From SIG78 sp036677805 (lineage in GTDB: Bacteria; Verrucomicrobiota; Lentisphaeria; Victivallales; Victivallaceae), in contig JAVBVS010000030.1 of the NCBI GenBank assembly GCA_036677805.1, forward strand, positions 1-24,308: 24,308 nucleotides of DNA, written 5' to 3'. Shown piece after piece: positions 7,527 through 16,300 of the stretch. A model generated the notes under the pieces. It was not told where the DNA came from. It saw only the letters and a list, made by a program, of their open reading frames with translations, and did no database searches. The position numbers and the translations under genes are program-made. Within the stretch, counting starts at the first letter, position 1; each line of letters opens with the position of its first letter.

Positions 7527-7748
7527 ATGTACTTCCCGTACGAACATCGGAGCCGGTTACGCACCAATAACGCGCTGGAACGGATCATGAAAGAAATCCG
7601 AAGACGAACCCGAGTCATCGGAGCTTTCCCGGACGGTTATTCCGCTCTGATGCTGGTGGGAGCCCGCCTTCGTCATATTTCCTCCACCAAATGGGGTACC
7701 CTGCAGCACATGAACACTGGAAAACTTTACCAAGGCGGTGTATGGTAA
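7527..7748 (+). pseudogene. IS256-family transposase, C-terminal fragment
   Basis: The plus-strand frame reads YFPYEHRSRLRTNNALERI, then MKEIRRRTRVIGAFPDG and SALMLVGARLRHIS. This is the C-terminal signature of IS256/Mutator-type transposases (fP.ehr..iRTtNalERlnrEirRRtrvvG.FP...s.l.Lv.a.l..i). About 72 codons survive, including the conserved Glu of NALER. The catalytic Asp residues and everything upstream are missing, cut at the right end of the IS3 element. The orientation is opposite to that element. Confidence 0.85.
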
Positions 7749-7762
7749 GACAACGGGGAAAC

Positions 7763-7822
7763 GCCTCCGCGAATTCGGTCCTGCTCCTCCGGAGCTGTTG
7801 GTCGGGCCGAATTCGCGGAGGC
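7763..7822. repeat. Perfect 16-bp GC-rich inverted repeat
   Basis: GCCTCCGCGAATTCGG (7763-7778) and CCGAATTCGCGGAGGC (7807-7822) are exact inverted copies around a 28-base centre that itself contains the palindrome CTCCGGAG. It lies just behind the IS256 fragment. No T-tract follows on either strand, so it is not a typical terminator. It may be an element end or a structured RNA. The remaining bases up to 7945 show no gene. Confidence 0.6.
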
Positions 7823-7945
7823 TCAGTCCCGGGCAACGTTTGAGCCTGTAATCAATCGGATTTCCAATGTGCGCAAAACTTCGTGCACTACCATAATATT
7901 GCAAAAATCCTGCGTTGGGACCTTGATTCTTTACATAACAATCAG

Positions 7946-7975
7946 AAAAAAGGCCGCTTTTCAAATAGCCTTTTT
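7946..7975 (-). terminator. Predicted terminator of the glycan operon
   Basis: On the minus strand AAAAAGGC (7975-7968) pairs with GCCTTTTT (7954-7947) around a 13-base loop, with T's forming and following the 3' arm. It lies about 50 bases after the stop of the 1842-codon gene and is the first plausible stop for transcription from the promoter at 19878-19906. Confidence 0.6.
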
Positions 7976-8026
7976 CAAAATGTGCGCAATTTTTCGGACG
8001 TTATCTTTCGCCGCTTGGGCGGGAGC

Positions 8027-11000
8027 TCAGTAGGCCAGTTCGGCCCCGGTGAAGTTGATGTAACTTTTGCCGGGAACCATGGTATAGGGCTCCAGATTGC
8101 CGTTGACCATGCGGTTGCGCCCGAGGTTGAACTTCAGTTTCTTGCCGTCGATCGAACCCAGCGCCGCCAGCGGCAGCGCCGCTTCAATATACAGTTTGTC
8201 GCCTTCAAGCCGGGTTTTGAAATCCGGCGCGGGCAGGGGCCGACGCGGCTGGCCCGGTTCGGGAGACGATACCCATTCGGCATGGCTGGTGTTGGAGCCC
8301 GACAGAATGTACTGCACATACGATTTGGGGTTGTCGGCGCTTGCCAGATAGATTTCAATCGAGTCGGTGAACCACGGTTTGCCGTTGGGATCGACGGTGA
8401 AGCCGGATGGCTTGGTCTCGGTCAGGACCGCCGCCACATAGAGGGTACCGCCGTCGCGCAGCAGCTTGATTTCAGTTGCGGGCGGCAGCTGCGCCGGGCT
8501 GCCGCACAGCGAAAACTCTTTCAGGCTCAGCGCGCTGTTCCACTCTTCGGCGGTGACTTTCCCGTCGATTGCGATTTTGCCGGAGGCGCGGGGCAGCTGA
8601 AACTGCTTGATTTCCGCGGGCTTGCCGCCTTTGAGCGGGAATACCTTGACCGCCGCCGTCCCGGCGGGCAGTTCGGCTCGCGATTCCAGCACCGTGACTT
8701 CCAGCGTACGGTCGGGCGTCACATTCTGGTACAGCGGCGCCAGAATCACGTTGCCATTCCAATCCGCCGGAGCGCCAAGCTCGTTCAGATCGACCCAGAA
8801 GGTTTCTTCCGGAGCCTCGCCCACGGCGAAATTGGAGATCACGCAGATATTTTCCGGCACCCGTTTCGTCCCCCACGCGTCCGGCATGGGGCCGCGCCGC
8901 TCGGCCAGCGCCCGCCCGGTACCGGCGAATGTCCGGGTGGCATATTTGCCCGAAGCGTCGGCGAAATCGAACATGATGCCCAAGGCGCACTCGCTATTGT
9001 CATAGCGGACGTTGAGCCCGTGGAAGCCGGGGCGCGGTCCTTCGCGGTTGAAGGCGTCGAAATTGCCGCGCAGCCGGAGTTTTACATAACGCTTGAGTTC
9101 CAGCTCCAGCCCTGCGGCCACAAAGTTCCAGTGCGTGGCGTAGAGCGGAAGGGTCGAGATGCTGACCGCGGCTTTCGCCGGATCGATCTGGGCCGTGCCG
9201 ACGGTCGGCTGGTACTGGCGGTATTCGCCCAGCGCCTTGACTCCGGGCGCGGCGGCGACCGCCGCCGGATACGGCTTGGCATCCCGTTCCATTGCGGCTT
9301 CCTTCAGCCAGACGAATTTGCCGATTTTCGGAGTGCCGGGAGCAAGCTCGAAGGTGCTTTCCGCCAGTACGCTGCCGTCGGGAGCGAACAGTTTCGCGGT
9401 GTAAATTCCGCCGGTGACGCCGGTCGGCAGGACGATTTCGACCGCGGCAGCTTCCGGGGTTACGGTCTGCTGCCAGACCAGATCGCCGGTGTTGAAGATT
9501 TCGAGCGCGAGCGGAGTTTTTTCCGGGAGGCCGCTGGTCGTCGCTTTCAATATGAGTTTGCCGCCCGGTTTGCCCGGCGTGACCGTCAAGGTGGCGCTGC
9601 CGGAAACTTTCGGGGTTGGCTGCAAATTCAAGATTGCGGTGTGGCGGCCCTTGGTCACTGCGAACAGGGCCAACCGGGCCTTGCCGACTACGATCATATC
9701 GACCGGAGCGGCATTGCCGTCAAGCTTCAGACTGGCCGGGTTCATGGCGTCGGGCAGCACGCAGACGATTTCCGCCGCGTCGCGGGCGGAGTCGATGGTC
9801 AATTCGATCTTGTCGCCCTGTTGCGCTCCCGAAACCTTTACCCCCAGCGTCTCCGGCAGCCACAATTGATTGCGCAGATGGTCCACACTGTAGACCAGCG
9901 CCGGGCTCTGAGTTACGCAGTAGAGCCTGAGCTGATCCGGCCCGACTTCGATTTCCCGGGCGATGCGTCCGGCGGCGGGCGCTTGGCCGAGATATTCCGG
10001 AGCGATGATGAAATCGCTCGCCCAGCGGCCGGCGCGGTAATTGGCTTCCTGTTCGGATTCGCCGAGAAGACCGCGATGGGTGCTGTGGGGCTTGAGCGTG
10101 AAAAGCCACTGGTAAACCGGTTTTTGGCCGTCGCGCAATCCCAGCGGCGCGAGATCGGCGGAGACTTCGCCCCGGAAGGGTTTGTCGGCATGATTTTTGA
10201 GGAAGAGCCAGCCGAAGTCGCCGAAGGCAAGCGGCATGATTTCCAGCTGGGTTTCCGGTTCATAACGCCAGTTGGGCTTGACCTTGGCATCGACCAGTCT
10301 GGCCGGTCGGCTCTGCTGCTGCGCCGACATGGTTGCGACATCGCGGCGGTTGTCGCTGTCGCCGCCGAGGGTGAGGCCGAGTCCGGTGCCGACCGCGTAT
10401 TGGCGGAAGGCCTGATCGACGCCGGGCAGCCAGTAGATGTAGAGCGGGGTAAACAGCGGGTCCGGCCGCTGCCAGAGCTTGAATTTGTACATCCAGGTCG
10501 CGCCGTCGCGCCAGTTGGTGGTCATCACGCCGCCGAAACTTTCGAGGTAGCCCATATCGCCGATCGGATTTTCCGGATTGTTGAAGAAGACCGCGCGGTC
10601 CGGACGGTCTTGCCGGATGGCGTTGCGGACGCCGAGCAGCGTCTGATCCCAGGCGTCGGGTTCGTCGATACGCATATTGGGCCAGTCGACGCTGGAGGGC
10701 GATCCGCCGCCGTCGAGATACCAGACCTCCTGATTGTAGAAATTCATGAAGCGGGTGATCGCTTCGATGATTTCAGCGCGCGATTCCGGAATGCCGACGA
10801 GGCGATAGTAGTTGACGCCCCAGCCGGGAAAGAAGCTGATTTCGCGACCCTGCGCATTGTGGGTGATGAACCATTCGGGATGTTTTTTGAATATCTCACT
10901 GTATTTGGAGGCGCTCCAGAGCCAGGTGTATTGGGAAATCTTCGCATTGGGCAGGCTTTTGCGGATGGCTTCGTCACGGGCTTTCATCGCTTCGGCGCTC

Positions 11001-13555
11001 ATCCGCCCGCCGAAGATGTTGCGGACATCGCCTGAAGTCGGGAAATCGCCCCAGAAGTAATCGCTGTCGCAGGCGCCATAGTGGATCACGCCTTCGCGAA
11101 TCAGGCTGTTGAGAAATTCGGCCAGCCGCTGACCGGCGTCGCTCCACTGTCCGTCCCAGCCCTGAGTGCACAGGAACCGCAATTCGCCGAGCCATGCCGG
11201 GCGCTTGATTTGAGCGCGGAACTGGCGGACTTCGGGCTGCGCCAGATAAGCGTCGAAAGCGGCGGTCAGGTCGCCGGGGACGATTGCGAACTGCGATTCG
11301 ACGGAAGCCTGCTGTTTTTTCCCGTTGAACGCGAAGAGACCGTCGCCGAGAATCCATCCGGTCGGGGTGAAAATGGTCCGCTTGTCGCCGAAACCGGCGA
11401 TGGTGACGACGCCGGAGCCGATCTGGACGTAGCGGTCATCGTAGCGGTAGCGGTAGTGAAGCATGGTCAAATCCTGCTTCGGATTTTCAAAAATCACCAC
11501 CGGACCGGTGTCGGCGGGATAGTCGAAAGCGATTTCGGAAGCGAACTTATGCTGCAAATCGTGTCCGGCGCCCCAGGTTTCGTAGAGTCCGTCTTCGCGT
11601 ACATGCTGCGGCAGCACCACTTCAAACGCGGTATTGAAAATGCGGGGGGCTGTGGACTTGGACGCAATGGCCAGGCGTCGGGTGAGGATGTTGTTATCCC
11701 AGTGCCAGGTGGTGATGAAGCTCAGGTCGGGAAATTTTGGATTGACGGTCGCCACTTCCACACCGCCGTCTTTTGGTATGCATGAAACAACCCGATCAGT
11801 GTATCCGTCGGCCTGGCCGAGTTCCGCGGCTTCGGGACCGAAAAGTTCATAACGGTTGAAGAGGCGCTCGGCCAGTACGACGCCTTGGCGTTCGAGTTTG
11901 ACGGCGACGCCGTTCTGCCGGTTGATCCAGAGCGAATTGCCGCTGGCGTCGGCCAGATGAAGGTAGTCTTTTTCGGAAATCGCGGACAGTTCGGGGCCGG
12001 TGCTGTATTGCCGCGCGGAAACGGCGGCGATTTCGGCGTCGGTCGGAATTTTGCCGGTGAAAGCGACTTCGGCGATATGCACCGGAATATCGGTCCGGCT
12101 GCGGCCCGCCCGGAGCCGGATGTAACGTCCGACAAGATCGAGATTGGTTCCGGTGATGGCATAAGTCTTTTCATCCGCGTCCGCATCGCGGTTGGCGATA
12201 TGCGCGGCGGTCTGCCACTTCTGACCGTCCTTGCTGGTATAGACGGTCAGGTCGGAAATATTCTGCGACGGCACCGCGACCGCCTCCAGAGTGATATTTT
12301 TGATCAGATAAACCGCGCCGAGGTCGAAGGCGATATCGGGTTCGTCGGCATACTGGCGGTAAAAGGCCTGGTCGGCCTTTTCCGCCTTGCCGTCGGTCAG
12401 CACGGTGCGCGATTCGTCGCCGGAAGTCGGTGGCGCAAGATAGGTGTAACCCGTCACCGGGATTTTGCCTTCCGCCGTGCTGACCGGATGAAATTCCAGA
12501 TTGGCGATGGCCAGATACTGGCCCGGTTCACTCATCGAACTGTACATGGTGATCATGATCCTGACCACTTTGCCGCGGACCGGATCGCTCTGTTTGGCCA
12601 GTGATTGCAAAGTCCGCAGATCGATCGGGACGATGACATGGCTCCACGCGTTGGCGGTGAACTTGAAGTTGCCCAGCAACCCGTTGCGCCCGTCGGCATA
12701 ACGGATGATGATCGCGCCATCGCCGGATCGGCCCGGCCGGACGTTCTGACTGAAATCGAAACTGATGGAACCGACGTTTTCCAGATCGACCGGCTCCGGG
12801 AAGACGATTTCGAAACCCTGATATTTGCCGGCCGCCACCGCTGTGGCTTTGACCGCCGGAGCTTCGGGAGAACCGATGACGGTGATTTCGGGTGCGACTC
12901 CGGCCTGTCCCTGAGCGCCGGTCCAGTATTCGGCTTTGATGTAACGGGTTGCTTCCGGAGCTCCTCGGGGCGGTGCGGAATCCGCGATGGCGGCGGATTT
13001 CGGTGCCGGCTCACTCAGTGCAATCGGCTTGCCGTCGGCGGCGAATACGGTGAAATTCGCGATTTCATAGGACAATCCTTTGGCATCCAGCGCCCGATAG
13101 GGGTACAGGTAAAGTTCGTTGGCGTTGCCGAGCGGGACCGGCTCTTTGGTGCCGATCTTGAACCATTGGCCGTTGGCGACCGGCAAGGTCACGTCGGTCC
13201 ATTCATTGTTGCCTTTGACCTCGAAGTCGCAACCGGCGCTGCGCTTGTCGTCGAACCCGAAAATGGCGGCAAAGATGATTGCCTGCTTGCGGACCGATTG
13301 GCGGATGGAAAAGGTGATTTTCATTCCGTCCTTGAGCGGCAATGTCGCGGGCAGCGCCAGACGCACGCCCTGATAGGGACCGTCGGCGACCGCGGCGATT
13401 TTGACCGTTGGCCCTTTTTCCGTCTCAATGGCGGTGATTTCCGGCGGCGTTTCCGCCTGGCCTTTGGCCGGCTGCCATAATTTGCCTTCCAGCCCGCCGC
13501 CGACCGCCGCCGTGGCGGCGAGCAGCATGGAAACGGATAACAATCTGAATTTCAT
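8027..13555 (-). CDS. Secreted 1842-residue multidomain glycoside-hydrolase-like protein
   Basis: The exact enzyme family is not recognised. Residues 1-20 (MKFRLLSVSMLLAATAAVGG) form a signal peptide without a lipobox. Two related beta-sandwich modules follow (about 25-175 and 205-357), each opening with a PPEITAIET/APEITVIGS-like segment and sharing YQG. An F5/8-type-C-like module lies at about 380-500 (FDLGAVYLIKNITLEAV, LVGRYIRLRA). Then come a beta-rich domain (505-770), a TIM-barrel-like domain (785-1085) with VWYLDGGG (D948) and LTLGGDSDN (D1066/D1068) as candidate acidic residues, further beta domains to about 1640, and a CBM9-like C-terminus (1655-1842: IDGKVTAEEWN, WFTDSIEIYL). The layout suggests a GH36/clan-D-like barrel carrying glycan-binding modules. 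It is the last gene of the operon, 24 bases after the pseudopilin, with a GGGAGGA ribosome binding site. Confidence 0.8.
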   Translation of the reverse strand: MKFRLLSVSMLLAATAAVGGGLEGKLWQPAKGQAETPPEITAIETEKGPTVKIAAVADGPYQGVRLALPATLPLKDGMKITFSIRQSVRKQAIIFAAIFGFDDKRSAGCDFEVKGNNEWTDVTLPVANGQWFKIGTKEPVPLGNANELYLYPYRALDAKGLSYEIANFTVFAADGKPIALSEPAPKSAAIADSAPPRGAPEATRYIKAEYWTGAQGQAGVAPEITVIGSPEAPAVKATAVAAGKYQGFEIVFPEPVDLENVGSISFDFSQNVRPGRSGDGAIIIRYADGRNGLLGNFKFTANAWSHVIVPIDLRTLQSLAKQSDPVRGKVVRIMITMYSSMSEPGQYLAIANLEFHPVSTAEGKIPVTGYTYLAPPTSGDESRTVLTDGKAEKADQAFYRQYADEPDIAFDLGAVYLIKNITLEAVAVPSQNISDLTVYTSKDGQKWQTAAHIANRDADADEKTYAITGTNLDLVGRYIRLRAGRSRTDIPVHIAEVAFTGKIPTDAEIAAVSARQYSTGPELSAISEKDYLHLADASGNSLWINRQNGVAVKLERQGVVLAERLFNRYELFGPEAAELGQADGYTDRVVSCIPKDGGVEVATVNPKFPDLSFITTWHWDNNILTRRLAIASKSTAPRIFNTAFEVVLPQHVREDGLYETWGAGHDLQHKFASEIAFDYPADTGPVVIFENPKQDLTMLHYRYRYDDRYVQIGSGVVTIAGFGDKRTIFTPTGWILGDGLFAFNGKKQQASVESQFAIVPGDLTAAFDAYLAQPEVRQFRAQIKRPAWLGELRFLCTQGWDGQWSDAGQRLAEFLNSLIREGVIHYGACDSDYFWGDFPTSGDVRNIFGGRMSAEAMKARDEAIRKSLPNAKISQYTWLWSASKYSEIFKKHPEWFITHNAQGREISFFPGWGVNYYRLVGIPESRAEIIEAITRFMNFYNQEVWYLDGGGSPSSVDWPNMRIDEPDAWDQTLLGVRNAIRQDRPDRAVFFNNPENPIGDMGYLESFGGVMTTNWRDGATWMYKFKLWQRPDPLFTPLYIYWLPGVDQAFRQYAVGTGLGLTLGGDSDNRRDVATMSAQQQSRPARLVDAKVKPNWRYEPETQLEIMPLAFGDFGWLFLKNHADKPFRGEVSADLAPLGLRDGQKPVYQWLFTLKPHSTHRGLLGESEQEANYRAGRWASDFIIAPEYLGQAPAAGRIAREIEVGPDQLRLYCVTQSPALVYSVDHLRNQLWLPETLGVKVSGAQQGDKIELTIDSARDAAEIVCVLPDAMNPASLKLDGNAAPVDMIVVGKARLALFAVTKGRHTAILNLQPTPKVSGSATLTVTPGKPGGKLILKATTSGLPEKTPLALEIFNTGDLVWQQTVTPEAAAVEIVLPTGVTGGIYTAKLFAPDGSVLAESTFELAPGTPKIGKFVWLKEAAMERDAKPYPAAVAAAPGVKALGEYRQYQPTVGTAQIDPAKAAVSISTLPLYATHWNFVAAGLELELKRYVKLRLRGNFDAFNREGPRPGFHGLNVRYDNSECALGIMFDFADASGKYATRTFAGTGRALAERRGPMPDAWGTKRVPENICVISNFAVGEAPEETFWVDLNELGAPADWNGNVILAPLYQNVTPDRTLEVTVLESRAELPAGTAAVKVFPLKGGKPAEIKQFQLPRASGKIAIDGKVTAEEWNSALSLKEFSLCGSPAQLPPATEIKLLRDGGTLYVAAVLTETKPSGFTVDPNGKPWFTDSIEIYLASADNPKSYVQYILSGSNTSHAEWVSSPEPGQPRRPLPAPDFKTRLEGDKLYIEAALPLAALGSIDGKKLKFNLGRNRMVNGNLEPYTMVPGKSYINFTGAELAY

Positions 13556-13579
13556 GATATTCCTCCCGCAATGCCGTGA

Positions 13580-14254
13580 TTAATTTTCTTCCAGAATGGT
13601 GTCAATGCGCGAACTGTAGGGTCCGACATATGACGTATTGTAATAGTATTCGAGCGCGGCGGGCGTGCTCTTGCTCTCCGCTGCCACATGACCGTCGGTA
13701 AAGAGCGAATTGAACATTTTGCTGTGGCGGGCGTGCAAGGTGCCCGCGGGATAGCCCGAACGGTTGTAGACGATATAGGATTGCTCGTAGGGACTGACGC
13801 TTTTGTTGACCGAGTCGTGAATGATGGTCAGGAAACTCGGATCGGGAATCTTCTTGAAATTGACCGTATTGACCACGTCGGCGTTGTAAGCGCGGAAGCC
13901 GTAAGTGTCGGCATACCAGACCGCGGTATCCGGCAGCTTGATGCTCGGACACATGAAAACCTGGTTGCGGTCGGTATCGTTCATGCCGTTGAAAGTCCAC
14001 AGGGTGCGCGCCCATTGCCATTTGCTGGAGGCATCGTAGGTGTAATGCTGGACCGGGGTGGCAAAATCGTTGGAGCTGTCGGCGTACATCAGCATGTAGG
14101 TGCCGATGCTCTTGAGGTTGCTGGTGCAGTTGCTCTGGCGGGCCCGTTCGCGCGCCGCCGACAAGGCGGGCAGCAGCATGGCCGCCAGAATCGCGATAAT
14201 GGCGATCACAACGAGCAGTTCAATGAGGGTAAAGTGCACATGTTGTCTTGACAT
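13580..14254 (-). CDS. Type II secretion/type IV pilin-like pseudopilin (H-X9-DG protein)
   Basis: The 224-residue protein begins MSRQHVHFTLIELLVVIAI: a short basic leader, then F+1, the conserved Glu at +5 and a hydrophobic helix (about 8-30) for membrane insertion and filament assembly. The residue before the cleavage site is His, where prepilin peptidases normally require Gly. His or other residues here are frequent among lentisphaerote and planctomycete-type proteins as I know them. The C-terminus has the prepilin-processing-associated H-X9-DG motif (HSKMFNSLFTDGHV). Such proteins occur in very many copies per genome in this group, often beside carbohydrate genes, and their function is not established. 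The gene is third-from-last in spacing terms: 51 bases after the GH42-like gene and 24 before the giant gene, so it is probably cotranscribed with both. Confidence 0.88.
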   Translation of the reverse strand: MSRQHVHFTLIELLVVIAIIAILAAMLLPALSAARERARQSNCTSNLKSIGTYMLMYADSSNDFATPVQHYTYDASSKWQWARTLWTFNGMNDTDRNQVFMCPSIKLPDTAVWYADTYGFRAYNADVVNTVNFKKIPDPSFLTIIHDSVNKSVSPYEQSYIVYNRSGYPAGTLHARHSKMFNSLFTDGHVAAESKSTPAALEYYYNTSYVGPYSSRIDTILEEN

Positions 14255-14305
14255 TTCCGAAGCCCTTTCCTGTGGTTGATTCGATGATATCGTCGGTGAA
14301 AATGT

Positions 14306-16300
14306 TCATTTTGACTCGATTCCGGCGCCCAGAACCAGATATTCCAGCGGCGCCAGCGTTGCGGAAACCGTATATTCCGTACTTTGAGGACGAGCGATCG
14401 CCGTCCATTTCCCGTCGTCGTTCAGCCGGGCGAACTCCAGTTGCGCCAGTTCCGGACTCAGCCGCAGCGGGATGGTGTGAAGCGTGTCGGTCGAACCGTT
14501 GAGGAGACCCAGAATCCAGCCGCCGTCGACGGTGCGGTTCACAACCGGCCACAGGCAGGGCGCCGTCGGTTCGGCCACTGCCGGCAGCATCTGCCTGGCC
14601 GTCCATTCCAGCGCTTCGCGCAACTGGCGCGCCCGGTAGGCATGCGGCAGCACCCAGTCGCATGCCAGCACCGCGAAACGTTCCCCGGCGGAATTCTCAC
14701 TCCAGATCATCCCCGGAGCAACTGATTCTTTGCGATAGTTCCGGATGACGGAGCGGATTTCATGCCAGCCGTTGCCCACGGTTTCCAGCCGTCGCCAGCA
14801 AAGCTGCGGCCATACGAATCCCCGCAACGGAAGACCGCTGACGCCGCCGCCGGCCGGTCGGGGCAGGAATTCTTCGTAGCCGATCTCATCGGAGGACAGC
14901 GCCGCGCCGCTACGCACACCGACGCGGCCGGCGAGCCCGCGCAGCGCCAATGCCTCCAGCGCTGTGACATCCAGCACCGCGCCCTGACGGAGCAATGCAT
15001 CCAGTTCCGCATCGGAACAGCCCAGCAGGTCGTCGCCGCAGAGGACTTGCCACGGCATTCCTGCGGCATGGGTCAGGGGCAATCCCAGGAGCGACATGGC
15101 GTCGGCCAGGCCCCGGCCGCCATACCAGTCGGCTGCGCTTCGACGCACTTTCAGTCCGTCGCGATGGACGAAGATCCGGGCTCCGACCGGCCGCGCTCCT
15201 TCCGGAATCATCCGGCACAAGGTATCGAGCAGGGGGCGTTTCCGCTCCAGTTGGGCAATCAATGGCTCGTAATCGGCGAAACTTCGGCCGAAGGCGTCGA
15301 AAAAGTTGCCCATCGGCTGCCGGAAGCCCTGCAAAATTGTCGTGGCAATCTGGGCCAGGGTCATCGTCGCCGACTTGGCATAGCCGTCGGCGGCGGGATA
15401 ATTTTCGATTTCCGGCCAGCATTCCGTCGCGGGCGGCAGAACGGCCCGGAAGCGATCGGGCGCAAGCAAAGCCGGCACGAACTGGCGAAGGCCGACCTCC
15501 TGATAAATGCTGATCTGGGGGCGGACCAGCGGACGCTCGTCGCCGCAGAGCGCCCGGAGGACGATTTCCCAGTCGATGCCCGCCGCGCCGCGCGGCCAGA
15601 CCGCGGTCATCACGCCGAGCCGGGTGGCTGGCGCGACCGTTTTGACCGCATCCCGGATCAAAGCGGCGGTCGCGGCAAACCCCGCGGTGGTGACCTGAAA
15701 ATAGGCCTCCCGCAACGGATGCGGCGGCCAGGCGTCGGCAAAAATGGCGTCGCGCACTTCCTGACGGGTTGCGGAACGTCCGGCGAGCTCCGCGATGCGC
15801 CGGAGGTGTTCCGGACAAAAACAGGTCAATCCGTCGCGCAGCAGAGTACGGAAATCGTCATCGACCAGGATTGCGTCGGCTTCGATTTCGGCGTAAATCC
15901 GATAGCTCTCGGCAAGCCATTGCCGCAACGCCGGATCCAGCAGACAAGCACCGCCGGAATCGGTTGCGCCTTCGGCGGTGATGCGCGGCTGAAACGGAAA
16001 TTCCCGGTGCAGTTCCGCCGGAAAATAGACGTGCCCCGAGGTCTGCATCACATTGAGGATGACTCCGATCCGGTGACGGCGCAGAAAGCCGGCCGCCGGT
16101 TTCAACACCGTTTCAACCTGACGCCGGATTGCCGCCGGGCTTTTGAAACTCGGTTCGTCATCGTAACTCGAGCTGAAGAGCGACACCGTGCGGCAGCCGG
16201 TGCGGCGGCAGTAATCCAGAATTTCCGCCAGCCGCGCATCCCGGACCGCTTCCGGAATGGTCACGCGCAGAATGTGCTCGAAGCCGGGTTGCGGTTTCAT
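14306..16300 (-). CDS. Putative cytoplasmic GH42-like TIM-barrel glycosidase
   Basis: The specific family is not recognised. The 664-residue protein has an N-terminal TIM-barrel-like half with ADAILVDDDFR (Asp 147-149) followed by CFCPEHL, and ATECWPEIENY (E293, E297, E299). A Rossmann-like domain follows at about 395-470 (WQVLCGDDLLGCSDAELDAL), resembling the trimerisation (glutaminase-like) domain of GH42 beta-galactosidases, then a small C-terminal beta domain (590-664: GGWILGLLNGSTD). There is no signal peptide. Start choice: ATG at 16300 overlaps the stop of the upstream GH2 gene by four bases (ATGA) and has AGAGG eight bases upstream. The longer open frame to 16411 begins with Arg- and Pro-rich residues and lies inside the GH2 gene, so it is rejected. 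Translational coupling to the mannosidase-like gene points to a shared pathway. Confidence 0.65.
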   Translation of the reverse strand: MKPQPGFEHILRVTIPEAVRDARLAEILDYCRRTGCRTVSLFSSSYDDEPSFKSPAAIRRQVETVLKPAAGFLRRHRIGVILNVMQTSGHVYFPAELHREFPFQPRITAEGATDSGGACLLDPALRQWLAESYRIYAEIEADAILVDDDFRTLLRDGLTCFCPEHLRRIAELAGRSATRQEVRDAIFADAWPPHPLREAYFQVTTAGFAATAALIRDAVKTVAPATRLGVMTAVWPRGAAGIDWEIVLRALCGDERPLVRPQISIYQEVGLRQFVPALLAPDRFRAVLPPATECWPEIENYPAADGYAKSATMTLAQIATTILQGFRQPMGNFFDAFGRSFADYEPLIAQLERKRPLLDTLCRMIPEGARPVGARIFVHRDGLKVRRSAADWYGGRGLADAMSLLGLPLTHAAGMPWQVLCGDDLLGCSDAELDALLRQGAVLDVTALEALALRGLAGRVGVRSGAALSSDEIGYEEFLPRPAGGGVSGLPLRGFVWPQLCWRRLETVGNGWHEIRSVIRNYRKESVAPGMIWSENSAGERFAVLACDWVLPHAYRARQLREALEWTARQMLPAVAEPTAPCLWPVVNRTVDGGWILGLLNGSTDTLHTIPLRLSPELAQLEFARLNDDGKWTAIARPQSTEYTVSATLAPLEYLVLGAGIESK

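Noticed and set aside
7883..11035. 1050-codon plus-strand open frame opposite the giant secreted protein
   Set aside because: It is antisense to a gene with a signal peptide and recognisable domains. The translation is Arg- and Gly-rich without any family resemblance, as expected for the complement of GC-rich coding DNA.
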